This document shows positions 24,456 through 34,864 of a DNA stretch of 64,000 bases, piece after piece; position 1 is the first letter of the stretch; each line of letters begins with the position of its first letter. The notes beneath the pieces were generated by a model. It worked only from the letters and a program-made list of their open reading frames with translations. It searched no databases and was not told the DNA's origin. A program made the position numbers and the translations under genes. The stretch is from Arabidopsis thaliana. Taxonomy: Eukaryota; Streptophyta; Magnoliopsida; Brassicales; Brassicaceae. The stretch spans positions 26,043,835-26,107,834 of the forward strand of contig NC_003076.8 in assembly GCF_000001735.4 (NCBI RefSeq), read 5' to 3'.

Positions 24456-25574
24456 ATGGGAAGATCTCCTAGCTCAGATGAAACTGGTCTGAAGAAAGGT
24501 CCATGGTTGCCTGAAGAAGATGATAAACTGATCAATTATATTCACAAACATGGCCATAGCAGCTGGAGTGCCCTTCCCAAGCTCGCTGGTACTATCTTGA
24601 AGACGTTGATGAAACCTAGTTTTGTTTGTGATATGAGTCTAAAGTCTTAGTCTTATGAATATATCTCTGTTTCTCTATATATGCAGGTCTTAACAGGTGT
24701 GGGAAGAGTTGCAGGCTACGATGGACAAACTATTTGAGACCAGACATTAAGCGAGGAAAATTCTCTGCGGAGGAAGAAGAGACCATCCTGAACCTTCATG
24801 CGGTTCTAGGCAACAAGTAAGAACCCTTCTGATTCTTGATATTATCTGGGATTTTTTTTGCTTTGTAACTTATCCTAAATGTTACTGGTGATGATTTATA
24901 TAAGGTGGTCAATGATTGCAAGCCACTTACCTGGACGAACTGACAATGAGATCAAGAATTTCTGGAATACTCATTTGAAGAAAAAGCTGATTCAGATGGG
25001 TTTTGACCCCATGACCCATCAGCCAAGAACCGATGATATCTTCTCAAGTTTATCTCAGCTCATGTCTCTGTCTAACCTAAGAGGACTTGTTGATCTGCAG
25101 CAACAGTTTCCAATGGAAGACCAAGCGCTACTTAATCTCCAAACTGAGATGGCTAAGCTCCAATTGTTCCAATACCTTCTTCAACCTTCTCCTGCTCCCA
25201 TGAGTATCAACAACATTAACCCTAACATTCTCAATCTCCTCATCAAAGAAAACTCCGTTACCAGTAATATCGACCTCGGTTTCCTCTCCTCTCATCTTCA
25301 AGACTTCAACAACAACAACCTCCCTTCCCTCAAAACCCTAGACGATAATCACTTCAGTCAAAACACTTCTCCAATATGGCTCCATGAACCACCGAGCTTG
25401 AACCAAACTATGTTGCCTACGCATGATCCTTGTGCTCAGAGTGTAGATGGTTTCGGCAGCAACCAAGCCTCCTCAAGCCATGATCAAGAAGTAGCAGTCA
25501 CAGACTCTGTAGATTGGCCTGATCATCATCTATTTGATGATTCCATGTTTCCAGACATTTCTTATCAATCTTAA
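24456..25574 (+). CDS. MYB53: MYB53, R2R3-MYB transcription factor
   Basis: Three exons, 24456-24588, 24687-24816 and 24905-25574, encode 310 aa (At5g65230). The R2 repeat spans about residues 14-61 ([17 protein letters not shown] to LRWTNYL) and R3 about 67-112 ([16 protein letters not shown] to NTHLKKKL). The regularly spaced Trp residues are present; R3 begins with Phe in place of the first Trp, which is normal for R2R3 proteins. Intron positions are those common to the family. The C-terminal half is rich in Asn, Gln, Ser and Leu, with acidic patches near the end that may activate transcription. MYB53 belongs with MYB92 and MYB93, which are linked to suberin deposition and root development. 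The target genes are not visible here. Confidence 0.97.
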
Positions 25575-25980
25575 GGTATGTATGTATGTATATGTTTCAC
25601 AAGAAGTTGACTGGATTTGTTTGGTGTCGCTCTGCATGTGGTTCTATATCTATATACGATGATTCATGATGTGTGATAATGTCTTAGAATGTAGTACATG
25701 TGTTCTTATGTATTTCTCATACATGTTATTTGTGTTCTTATAGAACATTTTATATGTTTGAATGTATCTTCATTACCTTAGTATGTAGAGAGACCAATCA
25801 ACGATTGTTCAGATAATCATTTCTAGATTGTGTGTGATCGATTGTTATGTCACGTGTCTCTTCTAGAAAATCGTAATTATTTTGGTTATATTTTTTTTTT
25901 TATACACGTGAATGATCTTTTGATAAGTTTTAGAGAGTTTTTAGTATTCATCTCGACAATATTTACAAAGGTTGGATCGT
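25575..25980. other. 3' flank of MYB53
   Basis: AT-rich DNA follows the MYB53 stop and includes a short GTAT repeat right after it (25576-25592). It probably carries the 3' untranslated region. No other feature is visible before the repeat cluster begins. Confidence 0.5.
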
Positions 25981-25982
25981 AG

Positions 25983-27030
25983 GGTTGGCTGATTTTATAG
26001 CTATAAACTAATTGGATTCTCAGTTTTTTCTTCACACTTTTTGCCTCTTAAATTTCCACCATAAACTTTGATAATTTTTTAAATTACAACATGTACTTTC
26101 GGATTCATCCTTAAACATACATTTCCAATTGAACCGGTCATTAAACCGGGATTAACCACAAATCCGCGTTTACTGTACCACGATTGCGATTTACCCGATT
26201 AATCACCTATATCCGTTAAGAAAAGGGTTGGTTGATTTTATAGCCATAAACTAATTGCATTCTCTGCTTTTCCCCCTATACTTTTTGCTCCTGAAATTTC
26301 CACCATAAACTTCGATAATTCTTAAAATTGCAACATGTACTTTCAGATTCATCCTTAAAAATATGTTTCCAATTGAACCGGTCATTAAACGGATATTAAC
26401 CACAAATCCGCGTTTACTGTACCGCGATTGTGATTTACCCAACTAATCACCCACACCGTTAAGAAAACAATGTTGTTTTGTAAGCCTACAATGGAGCTTC
26501 AAGAAACACCACATGGAGCCGATACAATCACACTCACACAAAGAAGCAATCTATGTGATCAATGAGAGTAGTTCTAGTTCTTTATTAATTTAGATTGTCA
26601 TTGAAACAATCTTCAACCTCTTTTGTCTATTTTGGATGACGTATTTTCGGAAGTTGATTCTCTTTAAGATGATATTATTTAGGTTGACTGATTGATTTGA
26701 AGTTTAATCTATCCTTATGATTAGGAGTTTTATCTAGTTCGATTTGTCATTTTCCTTACCAATTAACACAACACATAAGGATACATAACATAACAAAACG
26801 ATGCGTTTTCTTAACGGGTGTGGGATTAGTCGGGTAAATCACAATAGCGGTATAATAAACGCGGATTTGTGGTTAATCTCGGTTTAATGACCGGTTCAAT
26901 TGGAAACATATTTTTAAGGATGAACTTACAATATTAAGAATTATCAAAGTTTATGGTAGAAATTTAAGAGACAAAAAAAGTGGGAGGAAAAGCTGAAAAT
27001 ACAATTAGTTTATGGCTATAAAATCAGCCA
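25983..27030. mobile_element. Foldback-like element: two direct copies and one inverted copy of a 240-bp arm
   Basis: Arm A (25983-26220) and arm B (26225-26466) are direct tandem copies. Arm C (26805-27030) is the inverted copy, with a 338-bp loop between B and C. Shared landmarks are GGCTGATTTTATAG, CCACCATAAACTT, ATTGAACCGGTCATTAAAC, ACAAATCCGCGTTTAC and the terminal CCGTTAAG. The inverted partners of each are in C. No transposase is encoded in the loop. The structure fits a non-autonomous foldback or terminal-inverted-repeat element whose left arm was duplicated. I cannot name the family from memory. Confidence 0.8.
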
Positions 27031-27198
27031 AGAACTTAAAATTTTTTTGTTTTAACACAAATTTCTCTTCGACAAGTTCTCATGATTTTTTTCGAAGAAT
27101 ACAGAGAGCTATGAGAACGTTATGTTTTACACTGGGTTCAGAAAAGCCCATCCAAGGCCTGTTATCATAATTGGCTAACAATAAAAAGATATTCCAAA

Positions 27199-27325
27199 AA
27201 TGGCGCGTGATTCATTCGCGGATGCATATAATGCGAAACAAAAACTTCATTCATGTTTGAAAGTTTGAAACCAAAACACCGTTTCTTCTGCTTTAGAGTG
27301 TAGATCACAAGATTCAATCAAAACA
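27199..27325. repeat. Displaced copy of the 3' flank of the LRR kinase gene
   Basis: About 125 bases beginning AATGGCGCGTGATTCATTCGC closely match 31005-31130, just beyond the stop codon of the receptor kinase gene. Shared blocks include AACTTCATTCATGTTTGAAA and TTTCTTCT. The match stops on both sides, so this is a short segmental copy, now 3.8 kb away and separated from its source by the tandem arrays. Confidence 0.8.
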
Positions 27326-27583
27326 ATTACCTTAAAACATTATTTTTAGAGAAAAACAAAAAATTTATTAAAAAATTTATTTATAAAAAATCTTAAAACC
27401 TTTAAATTTATATATAATATATGAAAAACATGTTCAACTTATAGTTATAACATTAAAACATACGAACCAAAACGACCGGATACTATATCCGATTTGTTTT
27501 CAATATATTTAAATTTAACACTTAAAATTACCATAAAACATGTTGACTTATGACACCACAAAACTTGTGAAATGTTGAATTTT

Positions 27584-28161
27584 CTAACTAGTTTACATCA
27601 AAAATAAAAATTTAACACTTAAAAAAAAAAGATATCATTTTTAAAAAACATCAAGTGCTAAAAAATTAATTATGTGTAAACCATATTAAACCTAAAACAC
27701 CTATTAATCTATTATGGTTTGAATGTTATATATCTAACTAGTTTACACAAAAATTAAAATTTTAACATATAAAAGAAAAAGAAAAAATGATAAAACCTTT
27801 TAAATAAAACCAAGTGCTAAAACTTTAATTATGTGTAAACCAAATTAAACCTACAACACCTCTTAGGGGTTTGGATGATGTGTCTAATTAGTTTACACAA
27901 AAATTAAAAATTTAACCTTTAAAAAAATAAAAATAAAAACCTTTTTAAAAAAACAAGTGCTAAAACTTTAATTATGTATAAACCAAATTAAACCTAAAAC
28001 ACTTCTTAGGGGTTTGGATGATGTATCTAATTAGTTTACACCAAAATTAAAATTTTAACACTTGAACAAAAAGACAAAACATTATAAAAAAAACCAAGTG
28101 CTAAAAATTTAATTATGTGTAAACCATATTAAATTTAGAACACCTCTTAGGAGTTTGGACC
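27584..28161. repeat. Tandem array A: four copies of a 143-150-bp AT-rich unit
   Basis: Units start at about 27584, 27734, 27884 and 28027, each with CTAAYTAGTTTACA. Each then runs through a poly(A)-rich part, AAGTGCTAAAA, TTAATTATGTGTAAACCA and ACACCTCTTAGG. The units have diverged in the A-tracts, while the landmark blocks are well kept. No coding frame crosses the array. Confidence 0.8.
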
Positions 28162-29715
28162 ATGGTTAAATGGCGGGATCCAAAATTCAGATTTCACAAC
28201 ATCATATTAATTTAATATTTATAAAACTTTAAAAAAAAAAAAAAAATCAAAAACAAAAGAGTTAAAAACTTTTTAACAAAAGAAAATAAAAAGTAAATGT
28301 TAAATATAAAGATGTGAAAACATGTTGGATTTGTGGAATCGCTAATGACCATGGTTAAATGGCGGGATCCAAAATTCGTTTAGATTTCACAACTTCATAT
28401 TAACTTAGTATTTATAATACGTTTTAAGAAAAAAGAGATAAAATAGAAAGAGTTGAAAACTTTATAAAAAAAAATAAAAAAAATGCTAAATATACATGAA
28501 GATGTGAAAAACATGTTGGATTTGTGGAATCGCTAATGAATGACCTAAATGCCGGGATCCAAAATCTGGTTAGATTTCACAACGTCATATTAATTATTAA
28601 TTTAGTATTTATAATACGTTAAAAAAAAAAAGTTGAAAATCTTATAAGAAAAAAAATAATCTAAATATACATGAAGATGAAATGTGAAAAACATGTTGGA
28701 TTTGTGGAATCGCTAATGACCACGGTTAAATGGCGGGATCCAAAATCCGGTTAGAATTCACAACGTCATATTAATTTAGTATTTATAGAACCTTTAAAAA
28801 AAAGAAAAAAAATAGAAAGAGACGAAAACCATTTTCAACAAAAGTTTATAAAAAAAAATGCTAAACATACATGAAGATGTGAAAACATGTTGGATTTGTG
28901 GAATCGCTAATGACCACAGTTAAATGGCGGGATCCAAAATCCGGTTAGATTTCACAACGTCATATTAATTTAGAATTTATGATACCTTTAAATTAAGAAA
29001 ATAAAATAAAAATAAATGCTAAATATACATGAAGATGTGAAAAACATGTTGGATTTATGGAATCGCTAATAACCACGGTTAAATGGCGGGATCCAAAATC
29101 CGGTTAGATTTCACAACGTCATATTAATTTAGTATTTATATAAAATACCTTTAAAAAAAGAAAAAAAAAAAGTTTAAAACCTTTTAACAAAAGAAAATAA
29201 AAAATAAATGCTAAATATACATGAAAATGTGAAAAACATGTTGGATTATTGGAATCGCTAATGACCACGGTTAAATGGCAGAATCCAAAATCCGGTTAGA
29301 TTTCACAACATCATATTAATTTAGTATTTATATAGTACCTTTAAAAAAAAAAGGAAAAAAAATGTTGAAAACCTTTTAACAAAAGAAAAAATAAATAAAT
29401 GCTAAATATACATGAAGATGTGAAAAACATGTTGGATTATTGGAATCGCTAATGACCACGGTTAAATGACGAGATTCAAAATCCGGTTAGATTTCACAAC
29501 GTCATATTAATTTAGTATTTATAATACCTTTAAAAATAGAAAAAAAGAAAGAAAAAAGTTGAAAACCTTTTAACAAAATAAAATAAAAAATAAATGCTAA
29601 ATATATATGAAAATGTAAAAAACATGTTGGATTATTGGAATCGCTAATGACCACGGTTAAATGGCGGGATCCAAAATCCGGTTAGATTTCACAACGTTAT
29701 ATTAATTTAGTATTG
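28162..29715. repeat. Tandem array B: nine copies of a 160-200-bp satellite-like unit
   Basis: The core GGTTAAATGGCGGGATCC, or a near copy, occurs at about 28164, 28353, 28541, 28724, 28918, 29078, 29269, 29459 and 29654. It is preceded by ACATGTTGGATT and GGAATCGCTAATGA and followed by GGTTAGATTTCACAACGTC and ATTAATTTAGTATTTATA. The A-rich linker between cores varies in length, which makes the period irregular. Most cores keep a BamHI site. The array abuts array A directly; the two units share no obvious sequence. Confidence 0.85.
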
Positions 29716-29879
29716 TTATATAACTTTTTAAAAAATCAAAACTATTACTATGTTATATGATTTTAAAAAAAACCTTTGATATTTATTACTATAAAAAAAA
29801 AAAAAAAAACTATTACTATGTTATATGATTTAAAAAAAAAAAAGTAAGAAAGGAAATTATACCCGAAGGTTGTGAAACC
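29716..29879. other. Very AT-rich junction after the tandem arrays
   Basis: Poly(A) tracts are interleaved with ATTACTATGTTATATGATTT, which occurs twice (about 29744-29763 and 29811-29831). This looks like array-edge or slippage sequence; nothing functional is visible. Confidence 0.5.
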
Positions 29880-30235
29880 CTAATAACTCGCGATTCCTTG
29901 ATCTCCACCGCTGGATTCGTTCTCTGTTTTCCTCTGATTCGCGTCCTCCTCCTTAGTCGGAGCTTTCTCTCCCAAAGTAATTGCGCAAGCGAATCTCATA
30001 CCTCCAATCCAAGCCGATATGCAACATGAGGCTACAAGAGATGGCTTGCCGAGAACGCCTCGTAAGACGTAATCGGACGGATCGTTGAGAACAAACGTGG
30101 TTTAGTCGCCGTTAACCGCCGCCTTGGCTTCACCGACTCATCGGAGAGAAGTGAGATCAACTCTTATGGATCATCATGTTGCAGAGGAGATCATCATCAT
30201 CATCGACTTTTCACTTCTTCAATAATGGATCATCG
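29880..30235 (-). pseudogene. Decayed gene fragment, identity unknown
   Basis: Read on the minus strand, this block has the base composition of an exon. One frame is open from 30101 to the stop at 29880-29882, about 73 codons, with residues such as DYVLRGVLGKPSLVAS and later TKEEDANQRKTENESSGG. Upstream of it, all frames are closed by stops (one at 30102-30104) and every ATG leads to a very short peptide. It sits behind a plausible TATA box and leader, so it looks like the 5' part of a once-functional gene whose frame has broken. I do not recognise the family. Confidence 0.45.
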
Positions 30236-30375
30236 GAATTCACACAGAGTCTCTGTATAAAGAGATTCTCTCAAGAAGAAAATTAAAGAAGAAGAAGAAG
30301 ATGCGTGAATCAGAGAGTTTTTGATTTTTTTTTTTCTCTCAAGGAAGAATTAGAAGAGGCTGCGTGTGAGAATCT

Positions 30376-30385
30376 GTATTTATAA
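30376..30385 (-). promoter_or_regulatory. Promoter-like TATA element ahead of the decayed gene
   Basis: On the minus strand CTTATAAATACAG lies at about 30375-30388. A CT-rich leader follows (30360-30280, including a CTTCTTCTTCTTC-type run). That layout is typical of an Arabidopsis promoter, which makes the block at 29880-30235 more than random sequence. Confidence 0.45.
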
Positions 30386-30399
30386 GCGAAGTGTTAATT

Positions 30400-31145
30400 A
30401 GGTCTTGATCTATAATGATAACCGTTTGTTCAATGTAGCCGTTGGAGTCGGTTAATGACTTTGACATAAGCAGATATTTGTATTGAATATTGTTCTTAAT
30501 TTCCTTTTCTTTGAATGGGCTTTTTTTCCTTTTTTCTTCGGATGGGTTTTGGTTCCTTTTTTTTTGATGAATTGTAAAAAAGTTACGCAGAGAGAAGAAG
30601 CAAAACAGGAATAGACTTTTGGTGATTACTAATGCAGTGCAAGGGAGACTCTGTCTACTTGGTGGTTATGTCTCTTGCTGAAGAGCCGGTCTTGTTTAGA
30701 GCTTTTGGTTCTGTTGATCTGTGTTTATGTAATCACACACGTCTACTGTTTGGATAACCCGAGATAGAGTAAAAACTAAGAAGACAACAGATAGAGATGA
30801 TGATCCTGAATCAATATATCCTCAAGCAAACTGTTAGCATATATGGAGATGATGTTGCAAAACCAGTTTATGTAGCACAAGCAAGCAGCAGATTCTGAAA
30901 ATTTCATTGATACAAGTTACAAAGGACATTATTATGTTCTGTCACAAAGTTTCAAACATTTGGATCGAAAACGTTACAACATAAATACACAAGTGAACAT
31001 TATAATGGCGCGTGATTCATTCGCCGATACATATAAACTGCGAAACCAAAACTTCATTCATGTTTGAAACCAAAACTAGTTGTTTCTTCTTCTACTTTAC
31101 AGTGTGTGATTCTTCTATCTTTTGAATCAAAAGTATTTTTTGTTT
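30400..31145. other. Intergenic and 3' flank of the receptor kinase gene
   Basis: No gene is seen. The part at about 30900-31145 should contain the 3' untranslated region of the kinase gene (minus strand). Its 31005-31130 segment is the source or sister of the copy at 27199-27325. Confidence 0.5.
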
Positions 31146-33816
31146 CTATCTTCCACCAGATAATTCAATAGCATCTTGATTATTAATGGAATCTTCACCC
31201 CAATCAAATCTCCTCTGCAACCTCTGAAACTCTTCTTGTCTCGTCACTTCAAGATTCTGCCACTCTTCCCATCTCTCTGCAAGCCCTTCTCCTTCTAGCA
31301 TTCTTACTACTTCCGACATCGCTGGTCGTTCTTCCGGTGCTGCTTGTGTGCATAGCAGAGCTACTTGTATCATCATTTCAACTTCTTCCTTTATATAATC
31401 CTCATCAAGCTTCTTATCTACTATGTCTTCTAATCTCTTCTCTCTTTCCAGTTTCTTCACCTGAAACCTAAGATTGTTATTTAACTATATGAGAAGCTTG
31501 AAAAGAAGCAAAAAAGATCAACATTACTTACATGGTCTAGCAATAAGACATCATCTTCTTCCTCTAACCGCGAGAAATCAATTGCTCTTTGTCCAGTTAC
31601 AAGCTCCAGAAGCATAATTCCGTACCCGAAAACATCGGTTTTCTCTGACGATTTCCCTGTGGATATACATTCTGGTGCAATATGACCCATTGTTCCTCGG
31701 ACCTGAGTGGTTACATTAGTCCTTCTAACATCTACCAACTTGGCTAAACCAAAATCACCAACCACTGCTTCAAAGTCTTCATCTAGTAACACATTTGCAG
31801 CTTTCACATCTCTGTGTATGATCTTCGGGTTGCAATGTTCATGAAGATATTCGAGTCCTCGTGCTGCACCTAACGCAATCTGTTTCCTCCTGAACCAATC
31901 CAGAACTGGATCCCCGGGTTTAATCTCTGCATAGTATATAGATCACAAAATCTTAAACTCCTGAAATCAAAAGTTTATAGCTTATGTTCCTTTTTTTACC
32001 TCTTAAGCAATATGCAACACTTAGATTCTGCATGAAAGGATACACCAAAAGTCGTTCAGTTTGTGTTGTACAAAAGCCGATAAGGCGAAGCAGATTCCTA
32101 TGAACAGCTACACTTATCATCTCAACTTCTCTCTGGAAAGCTTCATCTCCTCCTGGACGTTCAAAATCAGTCAATCTTTTTACAGCGACTTTGGTGCCAT
32201 CCGAAAGCAATCCTTTGTAAACTTTCCCAAAGCCTCCTTGTCCGAGAACATTCTTTTCACTGAACTCATCTGTAGCCAACTGAAGCTCTCTCCATGCAAA
32301 TCTTCTCAACTGTCCAAAAGCAATCCTTCTGTCCACTTCACCTGAAATCAAACCTTTTTTAAAGTTCGTTCCTATGTAACCATAAAGAAGAAAGATTGAT
32401 TATTGTCACAGACCTGCAACATCCACAAATACGTCTCGTTTATATCCTTTATGTTTATCCTTGCAGAAGAAAAAGAAGAAGAATCCTAGTAGAATAACCG
32501 CTATTCCGCTAACAACTCCAGCGATGATTCCAGTTTTTCTACTGCTTGAATCACCTATCAGAGCCAAATAAAAAACAACTCTCAATACTTAGCATCTCTG
32601 CATATGGAAGTGGGCAATAGCAAATCATTGTCATTTTACCTGAAGGACTGGACTCGGTTACACAAGGTTGCGGGAAAGTGCCACCACAGCTCAAGTTGTT
32701 TGCTGTGAAACTATAAATTTGAAAGACTAAACTCAGATTAGTGGTAAAGATAAATCAAGACTATAAGTATTTGTGTTTGAAACCGAAAGAGCTCTAACGT
32801 ACTTGTATTTTGGGATTTTGAATAAACTCTGAGGAATCTCACCACTGAGATTATTTGAGTCGAGCAGACTGCAAAAGTAGTTCAAGCAACAGCATCTAAG
32901 ACACTTGAGAGTGTTTTTTCGAACAAATGGAGAAAAGAACTAGCACTTACATATTTATCAGTTTTGATAGACCTGTAAGTGAATCCGGGATAGAACCATT
33001 AAGGTTATTCCTACTCAAGGTCCTGCTTGGCCAAACAGAGAAACAATGATATGATCTTCATTCTTTGTCCTAGAGATCTCAAACAAGTTCAAAGACACTT
33101 GTGGGGGAGAAGAATATACTTACAAGAACTGTAGATTCTTGAGATTACCGAGAGTGGATGGAATGCGATCAGTTAAGTGATTATCCTCCAAATCTAAGCT
33201 GGTCAAGCTAGACAGATTTCCAATGGATTCTGGTATTCCACCCATTATTCCATTTCCCTTCAATGTACTACAAGCGAAAAAATAACACAACAGAAAATTT
33301 CATATAACAAAACACATGTAACAGAACTTTCCACAAGTTCACAGTTCCAAAGTAGGCACTTACAGAGTCTTGAGAGTTGTCAAGATTCCTATTCCTGAAG
33401 ACAGTGTTCCCGAGGAGAAGTTCATGTAAGACAAGGTTCTGCAAATCACAACCATATATAGTTAAAACCATAACTAAACTGAAGTTTTGACCAATTTAGA
33501 CCAAGTAACATGAAACTTACACAGAAGTAACATGTTTCTTGTCATCACAAATAACTTGAGACCAAGTACAAGGATCGACTTGATTCTGGTTCCAATCACT
33601 AAGCTGTTCAGGAGATGCACGTAACGAGCTCCTCAACGCAAATAATGCATCCCCTAATAACGAAATTGCAAGAGTTTAACAAAAAAATCTTTACTTTGAC
33701 AAACTTAGAAACCACCAAAGAGAGTTATGAAGGTGAATGAAATTACCTTGAGCATCTGGTGACACAGATGACCATAAACTACTAAAAACTAAGGCAGTGA
33801 TAATAAGCAGAGCCAT
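31146..33816 (-). CDS. LRR receptor-like kinase, SERK/NIK-related subfamily II
   Basis: Eleven exons encode 607 aa (At5g65240): 33816-33747, 33653-33521, 33438-33364, 33267-33124, 33022-32951, 32878-32813, 32710-32640, 32554-32414, 32341-32000, 31926-31532 and 31460-31146. A signal peptide (about 1-22) is followed by the plant LRR N-cap (residues about 40-60, CTWSQVIC) and about five leucine-rich repeats, partly one per 72-nt exon. A membrane helix lies at about 219-240. The kinase has a Gly-rich loop ([11 protein letters not shown], 291-301), Lys312, the HRD aspartate Asp411 and DFG Asp429, so it should be active and of RD type. A plasma-membrane co-receptor role is typical of this subfamily; the ligand is unknown. 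Its paralogue is At5g10290 (from memory). Confidence 0.95.
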
Positions 33817-34864
33817 TTTTCTAAGAGCTACCAAAATTGAAAACGTTGGATTCTCTAAGAAATTGTGACATCTACAAGAAACCTTTGAAACAAAAGTTAA
33901 AACATATTTTTAAGTTTGTAGATTAGATAGAGTGGATTTACTATAGGAATCCGAGACTTTCTAAATTCAAAATTCTACAATAGTAATAAAAAAACGAACT
34001 TTTTTCAGTTACCCAAAAGATAAAAATCCAAATAACTCAGAGAATTCTTCAGTTTTCACGGAAAAACAGAGATATTGACCCCAAATCTCAAGAAAATTTG
34101 AGAAACTCAGATTTGGGAACAGCAAAAAGAAAAAGAAAGTGCCCAACAAAAAAAAAAATCGATGCGGAGAAGAAAATCCAAAAAGGGAAAGAGAATAATT
34201 CCAGCAAGAAAGATTCACTCGACGAATAAAACCAACAATACTTAGGCTTGGATGGTTCCACTTCGGCTAGTTGAAAACTCTTTAGGAAGAGAAAGTAAAA
34301 CTGTAAAACTCTGTCTTTTACAAAGAAAAACCAAACTTTTGATTTTCTTTCTTCGTTTACATTTGTTGGAGCTGTTGTTAGATGGAAAAGTCTTTCGAAA
34401 CAAATCGCAATTATGACAGTCGTTGTGTCCAGTCAGAGTTGAGACTAAAAAAGCCGACATTCGTCGTAAAACTGCTTTTCGTGCGTGATTAAAATAATAA
34501 TTAATCATGATGATGCTTTGACTGTCATTAACAAAGAAATTAAGAAAATAGAATAAAAACAATAAGGCCTTTTCGACAACTGGAAGAGGCCCAAAAGCCC
34601 AAGAAAATCTATATGATAATCGTTACTTGTTGATTACGAATAGGTTTGGTTTATGTCCAAACTTTTTAACATTATTCGTCATCAAGAACTTTCTTATTAG
34701 AAGGAAAAAAACTTTAATTCGAAACAAGTGAAAATTACAAAACCCAAAACAATGATGATAATACAGCTACGTAACCACAGTGAGTTTCTCCATACAGTGT
34801 TATCGCTCTCTTGACTTCAAAGAGTATTGTCCATACAAAACTTACACATTGTCATTACGTCTGT
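33817..34864. other. Promoter and leader of the receptor kinase; 3' flank of the next gene
   Basis: No coding region is supported. Purine-rich stretches at about 34020-34200 (minus strand CT-rich) suit a kinase leader. AGGCCCA and AAGCCCA at about 34588-34602 resemble site II elements. From about 34700 on, the DNA probably belongs to the 3' untranslated region of the coiled-coil gene at 34865-36217. Confidence 0.45.

Noticed and set aside
28162-29715. Possible CRISPR-like array
   Set aside because: The cores are about 75 bp, spacers are A-rich low-complexity linkers of uneven length, and this is plant nuclear DNA. It is an ordinary tandem satellite.
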